The position numbers and the translations under genes are program-made. A stretch of 64,000 nt of DNA from assembly GCA_036397035.1 (NCBI GenBank), contig DASWJS010000017.1:186001-250000 (forward strand), read 5' to 3'. A model generated the notes under the pieces. That model saw only the letters and a program-made list of their open reading frames with translations, was not told the origin of the DNA and did not search any database. Numbering within the stretch: the stretch's first letter is position 1; the number at the start of each line of letters is the position of its first letter. This DNA is from DASWJS01 sp036397035. GTDB taxonomy: Bacteria; Actinomycetota; AC-67. Of this stretch, positions 28,427 through 35,827 are shown piece after piece.

Positions 28427-29323
28427 CTACAGCTCGCGCAGCACGCGAATCCGCTCGTCCATCGGCGGATGGGTGTGGAAGAGCCGGTTGACGCGGCTCT
28501 GCAGGGTGGCCTTCTGCTCGTCCAGGGGCGACTCGATCCACAGGTGACCGGTCGCGTGCGCGGCGGTGCGCACGACCGTGGTGTCGGCACGCAGCTTCTC
28601 CAGCGCGGAGATCAGGCCGGGCGGGTACCGCGTGAGCTGGACGCCGCTCATGTCGGCGAAGAACTCCCGGCGCCGGCTCACCGCGGCGCGCATGATGCTC
28701 GCGAAGAGCGGCATCAGCAGCGACGCGAGGATGCCCACCAGCACGAGGATGCCCACCGCGCCCCCGTCGCCGCCGCGGCGCCGGCCGCCGCCCCACCAGA
28801 ACGCGCGCAGCGACCAGTCCGCCAGCAGGACGATCACGCCGACGAGCGTCGCGACGATCGCCATCACGAGGGTGTCGCGGTTCTTCACGTGCGCAAGCTC
28901 GTGCGCGACGACGCCTTCCAGCTCCACCCGGTTCATCTTCTCCAGCAATCCGGTCGTCATCGCGATCGAGGCGTGCGCGGGGTCGCGGCCGGTCGCGAAG
29001 GCGTTCGGCGCCGGGTCCTCGACGACGTAGACGCGAGGCTTGGGGATGCCCGCGGCGATCGCGAGACCCTCGACCAGGTTGTGCAGGCGCGGCTGCTCGG
29101 CATGGGTCACCTCGCGGGCGCGACTGAGACGCAGCACGATCTTGTCGCCGTTGCGATAGGAGTTCCACGCCATGAAGACCGCGAACACGACTGCGATGCC
29201 CAGGCCCAGCGGGCCGTAGCCGAACAGCCAGCCGAAGAGCCAGCCGAACGCCAGCACGACGAGGACGAACGCGGCGATGAGCAGCGCGGAGCGACGAACG
29301 TTCTTCTCGAGTTGCTCGTACAT
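28427..29323 (-). CDS. htpX: Membrane zinc metalloprotease HtpX
   Basis: A 298-residue M48B protease that degrades misfolded membrane proteins. Two N-terminal membrane segments (about residues 13-55), the zinc motif HELAH, a further membrane pair near 155-205, and the third-ligand region RRREFFADMSGVQLT. A glycine/arginine-rich loop (GGGRRRGGDGG) joins the two central helices. It follows lemA by 47 bases; lemA-htpX pairing is common in bacteria. Confidence 0.94.
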   Translation of the reverse strand: MYEQLEKNVRRSALLIAAFVLVVLAFGWLFGWLFGYGPLGLGIAVVFAVFMAWNSYRNGDKIVLRLSRAREVTHAEQPRLHNLVEGLAIAAGIPKPRVYVVEDPAPNAFATGRDPAHASIAMTTGLLEKMNRVELEGVVAHELAHVKNRDTLVMAIVATLVGVIVLLADWSLRAFWWGGGRRRGGDGGAVGILVLVGILASLLMPLFASIMRAAVSRRREFFADMSGVQLTRYPPGLISALEKLRADTTVVRTAAHATGHLWIESPLDEQKATLQSRVNRLFHTHPPMDERIRVLREL

Positions 29324-29370
29324 GATCCTTCACAGGGCACGCGGCACCGCGGATGCGGTCGCGCGCCGGG

Positions 29371-29922
29371 CTAGAACTGGACGTTGACCGGGCCGGTCGC
29401 GGCCTCTTCGACCTCGAAGAAGTCGCGCGCCGCGAACGAGAACATCCCGGCGATGACGTTGGACGGGAACTGCTGCACCTTGTTGTTGAAGATCAGGACT
29501 TGGTCGTTGTAGAACTGGCGAGCGAACGCGATCCTTCCTTCGGTGCCGGTCAGCTCCTCTTGCAGCGCGAGGAAGTTCTGGTTGGCCTTCAGGTCCGGAT
29601 AGGCCTCGCTCACCGCGAGCAACTGCCGCAGGGCTTGGGTGATCGCGTTCTCGGCCTGCGCCTGCTCCGTCACGCTCGTCGCCGCGATCCCCGCCGACCT
29701 GGCGTGCGCCACGTTTTCGAAGAGCTGCTTCTCGTGCGCCGCGTAGCCCTTCACCGTCTCGACCAGGTTCGGGATCAAGTCGTAGCGGCGCCGGAGCTGC
29801 ACGTCGATCTGCGACCAGGCGTTGTCGATGCGGTTGCGCAGTCCGACCAGGCCGTTGTAGGTGGCGATCACGAAGATGACGAGGAGCGCGACGACACCCA
29901 GGACGATCCACAGAGCGAGCAC
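29371..29922 (-). CDS. lemA: LemA family membrane protein
   Basis: A 183-residue protein with a GTG start, one N-terminal membrane anchor (ALWIVLGVVALLVIFVI) and the LemA signature YNGLVGLRNRIDNAWSQIDVQ followed by RRYDLIPNLVETVKGY. The rest is a long helical bundle. Function is poorly known; it commonly accompanies HtpX. A TAGGAT element six bases before the start suggests a leaderless lemA-htpX unit. Confidence 0.93.
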   Translation of the reverse strand: MLALWIVLGVVALLVIFVIATYNGLVGLRNRIDNAWSQIDVQLRRRYDLIPNLVETVKGYAAHEKQLFENVAHARSAGIAATSVTEQAQAENAITQALRQLLAVSEAYPDLKANQNFLALQEELTGTEGRIAFARQFYNDQVLIFNNKVQQFPSNVIAGMFSFAARDFFEVEEAATGPVNVQF

Positions 29923-29928
29923 GGGCGA

Positions 29929-29934
29929 ATCCTA
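29929..29934 (-). promoter_or_regulatory. Probable -10 of lemA-htpX (leaderless)
   Basis: TAGGAT on the minus strand, six bases before the lemA GTG. It lies inside the short gap after the upstream pimA stop at 29957. Confidence 0.5.
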
Positions 29935-29956
29935 CCAAGGATGGCTCGGCGCGCTC

Positions 29957-31075
29957 CTATCCTCCAAGGGCCTGCCGGTACACCGCTTCGATGCGGCCCG
30001 CGACGACCGGCCAGTCGAAGCGCTTGGCTCCCTCGCGGGCGGCCGGCCCCATGCGTTCGAGCCGCGCGCGGTCGCGGATCAGCGCGACGATCGCGGCGGC
30101 CAGCGCCTCGTGGTCGTCCACGGGCACGAGCACGCCCGTGCGCCCGTCCTCGACGACCGAGGCGTAGCCGGGGTTCGCGGCCGCGACGACCGGCCGGCCG
30201 GCTGCCTGCGCCTCGACCACCGTCAAGCCGAAGCTCTCTCCGCCGATCGCGGGCAGGCACACGATGGTCGACTCCGCGAGGAGCGCGCGCCGCCGTTGCT
30301 CTGTGAAACGGCCGGTGAACGTGACGGCGGCGCGCGCGGGCTCCTCCGCCACTGGCGCTTCGCGCGCGGGCTCCGGGTGCGCGAGCAGGGCGCGTTCGAG
30401 GCTCGCCCGAAGCGGCCCGTCGCCGGCGAAGACGAAGCGCGCGCCGGGTTCCCGCTCGGCGATCAGCGGGATCGCGCGGGCGAGCACCTGCGGGCCCTTT
30501 CGCCGCTCGAGCCGCCCGAAGTACAGGATCGTCGGCGGGCCCGGCGGAGGCGGCGGCACGTCCGCGACCGCGGCGCAGTCGACGCCGTTGGGCACGATCG
30601 CGGGCCGAACGCCGAAGACGCGCTCGACGCTCGACGCGGCGGGCTCCGACACCGCGACCGGCTTCGCGATGCGACGGAAGAGCGGCCGCAGCGCCGGACC
30701 GGCCGCGCGGTACAGCAGTGAGTCGATGTGGGCGTGGAAGGTCGCCACGACCGGCGCGCGGGCGGCGAGCAGGCTGAGGATGGAGGCGCTCGGCACGAAC
30801 GGCTCGTGCACGTGGACGACGTCCGGGTCGATCGCGCGAAGGGCGGCGCGCACGCGAAAGGCCATGGCAGGGCTGAAGCCGATCGTGGCGACCGAGCCGT
30901 TGAAGGGGATGCCGATCGCGCGCCCCACGCCGGTGACGTCCGCCGGCCCGTTCGCGGGCGCGATCACCGAGACGTCGTGCCCGCGCCCGGCCAGGTGCCG
31001 GCGAAGGTCGGCGATGTGGGCGTTGGCCCCGCCGGGCGTCGTCCATGCGTACGGCGAAACGATCGCGACCTTCAT
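29957..31075 (-). CDS. pimA: GT4 glycosyltransferase, phosphatidylinositol mannosyltransferase-like
   Basis: A 372-residue GT-B glycosyltransferase. It begins VAIVSPYAWTTPGGANAHI, with a glycine-rich acceptor loop. It has HVHEPFVPSAS, and the donor-site E-x7-E motif GESFGLTVVEAQ. Position directly after the acyltransferase and CDP-alcohol transferase genes, with a four-base ATGA overlap, matches pimA in Mycobacterium. The likely reaction is GDP-mannose plus phosphatidylinositol to PIM1 on the cytoplasmic membrane face. Family and context support the name; specificity is inferred. Confidence 0.85.
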   Translation of the reverse strand: MKVAIVSPYAWTTPGGANAHIADLRRHLAGRGHDVSVIAPANGPADVTGVGRAIGIPFNGSVATIGFSPAMAFRVRAALRAIDPDVVHVHEPFVPSASILSLLAARAPVVATFHAHIDSLLYRAAGPALRPLFRRIAKPVAVSEPAASSVERVFGVRPAIVPNGVDCAAVADVPPPPPGPPTILYFGRLERRKGPQVLARAIPLIAEREPGARFVFAGDGPLRASLERALLAHPEPAREAPVAEEPARAAVTFTGRFTEQRRRALLAESTIVCLPAIGGESFGLTVVEAQAAGRPVVAAANPGYASVVEDGRTGVLVPVDDHEALAAAIVALIRDRARLERMGPAAREGAKRFDWPVVAGRIEAVYRQALGG

Positions 31076-31947
31076 TGCTCGGTCCAGAACCGGCTGAACA
31101 TGTGCCATTGCGCGGGCGCGGCGCCGATCAGCTCCTCGAAGGCGCCGGCGATCCCCTGCGTCAGCTCGCGCACCGCGTCGGGGTCGTCCGCGGTTCGCGC
31201 CGGCAGCGGGGGCAGCACGCGCGCGAACCAGTTGCGATCCTCGCGCTGATAGATCGCCGCCGCGATGATCGGGGCGCCGGATCGTAGCGACAGCACGGCG
31301 GGCCCGGCCGGCATCGAGGTCGGCCGTCCGAACATCGTCACGGGGACCCCGGCCGCGGTGAGGTCGCGATCGGCGACCAGCGCGACCGGCCGCCCCGCGC
31401 GCAGGTACTCCAGGCACTGCCCGGTCGCGTCGGTCCCCCGCTCCAGCGGGATGATCGTCATGCCGAGCGCTCGCCGGTGGGCGATGAACCGCTCGAAGAC
31501 CATGCGCGGCTTCAGCACCTCGGCGACCGCCACGAGCGGATAGCGCTCGGCCACCCACCGCCCGCCCGCGTCCCAGTTGCCGATGTGCGGCGTGGCGAGC
31601 ACGACGCCCTTGCCCTCCGCGTAGGCCTTGTCGATGTGCTCGATGCCTTCGATCGTGAAGCGCGCCGTCAGCTCCGCCGAGGTCAAGTCTTCCATCCGGA
31701 ACGTCTCCGCCCAGTAGCGCCCGTACCAGCGAAACGCTTCGCGCACCGTCGCCTCGAGATCTGCCGCGGGAACGAGCGGCTCGAGGTTGCGCCGCACGAC
31801 GGCTCGCCGCCGCTCGTTCGTGCGGTGGGAGCGCATGCTCATCGCCTCGAAGCCCGCGCGAACGAGCGGCTCGGGCAGCAGCCGCGCCAGGCGCCACCCG
31901 ACCAGCCACGCGATGCCCGAAAGAAAGGAGCGAACGCGCGCGATCAT
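31072..31947 (-). CDS. Phosphatidylinositol mannoside acyltransferase-like (LpxL/HtrB family)
   Basis: A 291-residue membrane-associated acyltransferase. The catalytic H-x4-D motif is in ATPHIGNWDAGG, and VPVTMFGRP is the family's later conserved segment. An N-terminal hydrophobic stretch includes LSGIAWLVGW. In Mycobacterium the gene at this place (Rv2611c, patA) acylates phosphatidylinositol mannosides. Start ATG overlaps the pgsA stop, and its stop overlaps the glycosyltransferase start, so all three are translationally coupled. Confidence 0.87.
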   Translation of the reverse strand: MIARVRSFLSGIAWLVGWRLARLLPEPLVRAGFEAMSMRSHRTNERRRAVVRRNLEPLVPAADLEATVREAFRWYGRYWAETFRMEDLTSAELTARFTIEGIEHIDKAYAEGKGVVLATPHIGNWDAGGRWVAERYPLVAVAEVLKPRMVFERFIAHRRALGMTIIPLERGTDATGQCLEYLRAGRPVALVADRDLTAAGVPVTMFGRPTSMPAGPAVLSLRSGAPIIAAAIYQREDRNWFARVLPPLPARTADDPDAVRELTQGIAGAFEELIGAAPAQWHMFSRFWTEQ

Positions 31948-32525
31948 GCCCCTCGCGCTTGCTTCCAGACCGAGCGCGTGCGGCCTGCGAGCGTCACGAG
32001 CGTGAGCGCGGCGGTGATCCACATCGCGACGGTGACGTAGCCCAGGATCAGCCCGGCGCAAATCACGACCGCGCGCTCCGCGCGCTCCCCCAGGCCGCTG
32101 CTCGCGCGATAGCCGAGCGCCTCCGCCTTCGCGCGCGCGTACGGCACCGCGAGCGACAGCACCAGCGCGACGAGCGCCGCCGCGACCATCATCCGGTCCT
32201 CGCGCGCGGCGCCCAGCCACACGACCGCTCCGAACAGCACCCCGTCGGCGAGGCGGTCGGCGACGGAGTCCAGGAATCCGCCCCACGGCGTGACGCGTCC
32301 GGTCGCGCGCGCCAGGGCCCCGTCGAAGACATCGATCAGGAACGCGGGGATGAGCAGGATCCCGCCGAGCACCGTGCGGCCGGCCGCGACCAGCAGCGAG
32401 CAGCCGGTCATCGCGGCGAGCCCGAAGATCGTCAGCGCGTCGGGGGTGATGCGCGCGCGCGCGAGGACGCGGCCGGTGCCCGTCGTGATCGGCTCGATGA
32501 CCGGCCGGAGCTTGTCGGCTAGCAC
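31944..32525 (-). CDS. pgsA: CDP-alcohol phosphatidyltransferase (phosphatidylinositol-phosphate synthase-like)
   Basis: A 193-residue integral membrane enzyme with a GTG start. The CDP-alcohol motif DG-x2-AR-x8-G-x3-D-x3-D is complete (DGALAR through GFLDSVAD). Membrane segments are visible before and after the motif. The gene order with an acyltransferase and pimA-like gene supports phosphatidylinositol-phosphate synthase (PgsA1/PIPS) rather than phosphatidylglycerol-phosphate synthase. A TATGCT -10 six bases before the start suggests leaderless transcription. Confidence 0.88.
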   Translation of the reverse strand: MLADKLRPVIEPITTGTGRVLARARITPDALTIFGLAAMTGCSLLVAAGRTVLGGILLIPAFLIDVFDGALARATGRVTPWGGFLDSVADRLADGVLFGAVVWLGAAREDRMMVAAALVALVLSLAVPYARAKAEALGYRASSGLGERAERAVVICAGLILGYVTVAMWITAALTLVTLAGRTRSVWKQARGA

Positions 32526-32531
32526 GGCGCA

Positions 32532-32537
32532 AGCATA
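32532..32537 (-). promoter_or_regulatory. Probable -10 of pgsA-acyltransferase-pimA (leaderless)
   Basis: TATGCT on the minus strand, six bases before the pgsA GTG. It faces the divergent EF-G promoter about 34 bases away. Confidence 0.5.
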
Positions 32538-32570
32538 CGGCTCGCCCGTCGCCGCTCCGAACCGCCTCGC

Positions 32571-32576
32571 TATAAT
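32571..32576 (+). promoter_or_regulatory. Consensus -10 element of the EF-G paralogue
   Basis: A perfect TATAAT in otherwise 70% G+C sequence, 50 bases before the chosen GTG start. No good -35 at 16-18 bases upstream. A perfect -10 suggests strong basal expression. Confidence 0.6.
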
Positions 32577-32626
32577 CGCGAACCCGCTCGTTTTCGGGCA
32601 TGTCTGGCGTCGACTCCGGAGGAACC

Positions 32627-34705
32627 GTGAAGACCTACGCTCCCGAGAAGATCCGCACCATCGTGCTCGTCGGCCACTCCTCGGCCGGCAAGACCTCCCT
32701 GGCGGAGGCGTTCCTCTACAAGGCCGGCGTCACGACTCGCATGGGCAAGACCGAGGAAGGCAACACGGTCTCGGACTTCGACCCCGACGAGACCGAGAAG
32801 CAGATCTCCGTGTCCCTGTCGCTGCTCCCCTTTGAATGGAAGGAGCACAAGGTCAACCTGATCGACACGCCGGGCTTCGCCGACTTCTTCGGCGACACCG
32901 AGGCGGGCCTGCTCGCGGCCGACGCGGCGATCTTCGTCGTCAGCGCGGTGGACGGCTTGGAGGTGCAGGCGCGCGTCGCCTGGGACGTCGCCGAGCGCCT
33001 GAAGCTCCCGCGCATCGTGGTGATCAACAAGATGGACCGCGAGCGCGCCGACTACCAGGCGACGCTCGACCAGCTCGTCGACACCTGGGGCGCCCGGATC
33101 GCGCCGGTGCACATGCCGGTCGGGCAAGAACACGACTTCCGCGGCGTCGTCGACTTGCTCAACGAGAAGGAGATCACCTACGAGGGCGGCACGGCGTCCG
33201 AAGCGCCGCTCGCCGCCGACCACGCCGCGGAGATCGACAAGCTGCACGAGCGCCTGATGGACTCCGTCGTCGAGGCAGACGAGTCGCTGATGGAGCGCTA
33301 CCTCAACGAGGAGACGATCGAGCCGAAGGAGATCGTCGCCGGCCTGCACAAGGCCATCGCCGCGGGCACGACCGTGCCGGTGCTGTGCACCGCGGCGACG
33401 TCCGCGATCGGCGTCGACGTGCTCGCCGACTTCATCGTCGACGAGCTGCCCTCGCCCAGAGAGCGCACCGTCGCGGCGACAAAAGCCGGCGAGGAGATCG
33501 AGCTTGGCTGCGATCCGTCCGGGCCGCTCGTCGCGCAGGTGTTCAAGACGCTTTCGGACCCCTACGTCGGCAGGCTGAGCTACTTCCGCGTGTTCTCCGG
33601 CACGCTGCGGCCGGACGCGACCGTGACCAACGTCGGCAAGAAAGCCGACGAGCGCATCGGCAACGTCCTGGCGATCCGCGGCAAGGAGCAGGAGCCGGTG
33701 CCCGAGGTGCCGGCCGGCGACATCGCCGCCGTCGCGAAGCTGAGCGAGACGACCACCTGGGACACGCTCGGCGACAAGGGGTCGGCGATCGAGCTGCCGC
33801 GCCTCGAGCTGCCGCCGCCGGTGTACTCGCTGGCGATCGCGCCGAAGTCGAAGGGCGACGAGGACAAGCTCTCCTCCGGGCTGCAACGCATCGCGGCCGA
33901 GGACCCGACCTTCCGCTGGGAGCGCAACCCCGACACCAAGCAGACCGTGATCAGCGGCATGGGCGACACCCACCTGGAGGTCGTCATCCGGCGGCTCGCC
34001 CGCCACCACGTCGAGGTCGAATCCTTCACGCCGAAGGTCCCCTACCGGGAGACCATTCGCGGGACCGGCAAGGCCGACGGCCAGCTCAAGAAGCAGACGG
34101 GCGGGCGCGGGCAGTTCGCGCGGTGCTCGATCGAGATGAGCCCGCGGCCGCGCGGCGAGGGCTACGAGTTCGAAGACGCGATCGTCGGCGGCTCGATCCC
34201 CAACAACTTCATCCCCTCGGTCGACAAGGGCGTCCGCAAGGCGATGGAGGAAGGCCCGCTCGCCGGCTACCCGTTCGTCGACTTCAAGGTCAAGCTCTAC
34301 GACGGCAAGTACCACGACGTCGACTCCTCCGACATCGCCTTCCAGATCGCCGCGGGCATGGCGTTCAAGGACGCAGCGACCGCGGCGGGGCTCGTGCTGC
34401 TGGAGCCCGTCGGGAACCTGATGGTGATCATCCCCGACGAGAGCGTCGGCGACATCATGGGCGACCTCTCGGCGCGCCGCGCGCGCATCGAAGGCACCGA
34501 CGCGATCGGCAAGGGCTGGACGCAAATCAAGGCCAAGGTGCCGATGGGCGAGATGCTGCGCTACGCGATCGACCTGCGATCGAAGACCGGCGGGCGCGGC
34601 AGCTTCACGCTCGCCCCCAGCCACTACGAAGAGGCGCCCGGGCAGGTACAGGAGAAGGTCGTCGCCGAAGCGCGGGCGCAGAAGGCCGAGGCGGAGAAGA
34701 AGTAG
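32627..34705 (+). CDS. Elongation factor G paralogue (EF-G2-like)
   Basis: A 692-residue translation GTPase. The GTG at 32627 is chosen because GGAGG lies just before it; an ATG at 32600 is an alternative. The P-loop is GHSSAGKTS instead of the canonical AHIDAGKTT. The switch I/G2 region reads EKQISV rather than RGITI, G3 is DTPGF, and G4 is NKMD. Domains II-V follow, with GRGQFARC and SVGDIMGDLSARRARIEG. These departures mark the EF-G2 group (Mycobacterium fusA2-like) rather than the main EF-G. Its role is not established; some members help ribosomes without full translocase activity. It is divergent from the phospholipid operon. Confidence 0.87.
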   Translation: MKTYAPEKIRTIVLVGHSSAGKTSLAEAFLYKAGVTTRMGKTEEGNTVSDFDPDETEKQISVSLSLLPFEWKEHKVNLIDTPGFADFFGDTEAGLLAADAAIFVVSAVDGLEVQARVAWDVAERLKLPRIVVINKMDRERADYQATLDQLVDTWGARIAPVHMPVGQEHDFRGVVDLLNEKEITYEGGTASEAPLAADHAAEIDKLHERLMDSVVEADESLMERYLNEETIEPKEIVAGLHKAIAAGTTVPVLCTAATSAIGVDVLADFIVDELPSPRERTVAATKAGEEIELGCDPSGPLVAQVFKTLSDPYVGRLSYFRVFSGTLRPDATVTNVGKKADERIGNVLAIRGKEQEPVPEVPAGDIAAVAKLSETTTWDTLGDKGSAIELPRLELPPPVYSLAIAPKSKGDEDKLSSGLQRIAAEDPTFRWERNPDTKQTVISGMGDTHLEVVIRRLARHHVEVESFTPKVPYRETIRGTGKADGQLKKQTGGRGQFARCSIEMSPRPRGEGYEFEDAIVGGSIPNNFIPSVDKGVRKAMEEGPLAGYPFVDFKVKLYDGKYHDVDSSDIAFQIAAGMAFKDAATAAGLVLLEPVGNLMVIIPDESVGDIMGDLSARRARIEGTDAIGKGWTQIKAKVPMGEMLRYAIDLRSKTGGRGSFTLAPSHYEEAPGQVQEKVVAEARAQKAEAEKK

Positions 34706-34711
34706 CCCGCG

Positions 34712-35314
34712 TCAGGCCGGCGGCGCGGCGCCCGCGTCGCCGGGATCGACTGGGGTCGTCCGCACGTCCGCCGGCGGTTCGCGCGCCACGACGCGCAGCC
34801 CGTCCGGCTCGGCGCCGGCCAGCAGCCGGCGCAGCCGCCCTTCGAGCCCGCGGGCCAAGCCGGTGAAGAACGCAGCCTTGCCCTCGAAGACGCGCTCCAG
34901 CCTGCTGCCGAGCGAAAGCACGCCCCACATGCGATCGTCGTCGAGCAGCGGCAGCGCGATCAGCGAGGCGACGTCCTCGTTGGTGAGCACGTCCCCGACG
35001 AGCCCGAGGTCGCGCTCGCGCACCTTCACCATGACGGCTCCGCCCGTTGCCAGCTCGTCGGCGATGCGCCGCGTGTCGGGCGTCATGTCGGCCGCGAGTT
35101 CCGTGCCGGGGCCGAGCGCGACGCCCCCGGGCGGCCAGACGGCGACGATCCGGTACGTGCCGGGCGGGCCGAACGTGCCGACGTGCGCCTCGATGAGCAC
35201 GAAGTCCTCGCTCAGGGTCTGCGCGATCGCCGCGAGCGCCTCGCCGAGGTCTTCGGCGTGGACCGCCTCGCGAACGGCCTCACGCAGCACTCCGAACAAT
35301 CCGGCGGCGCTCAT
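34712..35314 (-). CDS. GAF domain protein
   Basis: A 200-residue soluble protein with a single GAF-like domain (about residues 20-165, ending WGVLSLGSRLERVFEGKAAFFTGLA). A short disordered tail rich in P, A and D follows. No output domain is present, so it probably acts through a partner. TAGTCT lies nine bases before its ATG, and the HIT gene stop is only 12 bases upstream. It is convergent with the EF-G paralogue (six bases between stops). Confidence 0.75.
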   Translation of the reverse strand: MSAAGLFGVLREAVREAVHAEDLGEALAAIAQTLSEDFVLIEAHVGTFGPPGTYRIVAVWPPGGVALGPGTELAADMTPDTRRIADELATGGAVMVKVRERDLGLVGDVLTNEDVASLIALPLLDDDRMWGVLSLGSRLERVFEGKAAFFTGLARGLEGRLRRLLAGAEPDGLRVVAREPPADVRTTPVDPGDAGAAPPA

Positions 35315-35326
35315 GCAGCGGTCAGA

Positions 35327-35827
35327 CTACCCGCGTTCGGACGTTTTGAGCACCCCTGCGAGCTTCGCGTAGGTCTGGTCCAGCGTCTCGGGCATGACCT
35401 TCGTATCTCCGACCGTGCTCATGAAGTTCGTGTCGCCCGACCACCGCGGCACGACGTGGGTGTGGAGGTGATCGACGATGCCCGCGCCAGCGGCGCTCCC
35501 TTGATTGACGCCGATGTTGAAGCCGTGCGGGCGGTACGCCTCTTCCAGGGCGCGCACGCATCGCGCGGTGAGCGCGGCCATCTCGGCATGCTCGTCCGGC
35601 GTCAGCTCGTCGTAACGCCCGCAATGCCGGTACGCGGCCACCATCACGTGACCCACGTTGTAGGGGAACTTGTTGAGCATCACGAACGCCAGCGCGCCGC
35701 GAAGCACGATCAGCGACGGCTCGTCCTGCGACGCGCCGAGCGCCGGCAGCTCGCAGAAGAGGCAGCCCTCGTGCCGCTCGTCGCCCTTGATGTACGCCAT
35801 GCGCCAGGGGGTCCAGAGGCGCCGCAT
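35327..35827 (-). CDS. HIT family hydrolase/phosphorylase (Ap4A phosphorylase-like)
   Basis: A 166-residue protein with the histidine triad HLHTHVVPR, and CLFCELP near the N terminus as one possible metal-ligand pair. N terminus MRRLWTPWRMAYIKG is typical of the actinobacterial branch whose Mycobacterium member (Rv2613c) is an Ap4A phosphorylase. It sits after thrS exactly as in Mycobacterium. The start shares one base with the thrS stop (TGATG). Confidence 0.92.
   Translation of the reverse strand: MRRLWTPWRMAYIKGDERHEGCLFCELPALGASQDEPSLIVLRGALAFVMLNKFPYNVGHVMVAAYRHCGRYDELTPDEHAEMAALTARCVRALEEAYRPHGFNIGVNQGSAAGAGIVDHLHTHVVPRWSGDTNFMSTVGDTKVMPETLDQTYAKLAGVLKTSERG

Noticed and set aside
32570..34624. 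A 684-codon open frame on the minus strand
   Set aside because: Shadow of the EF-G paralogue; no recognisable domain.
32627..34705. TetM-type ribosomal protection protein
   Set aside because: It has the domain order of EF-G with EF-G2-type motifs. Nothing in the sequence singles out the resistance family, and the site is a core locus.
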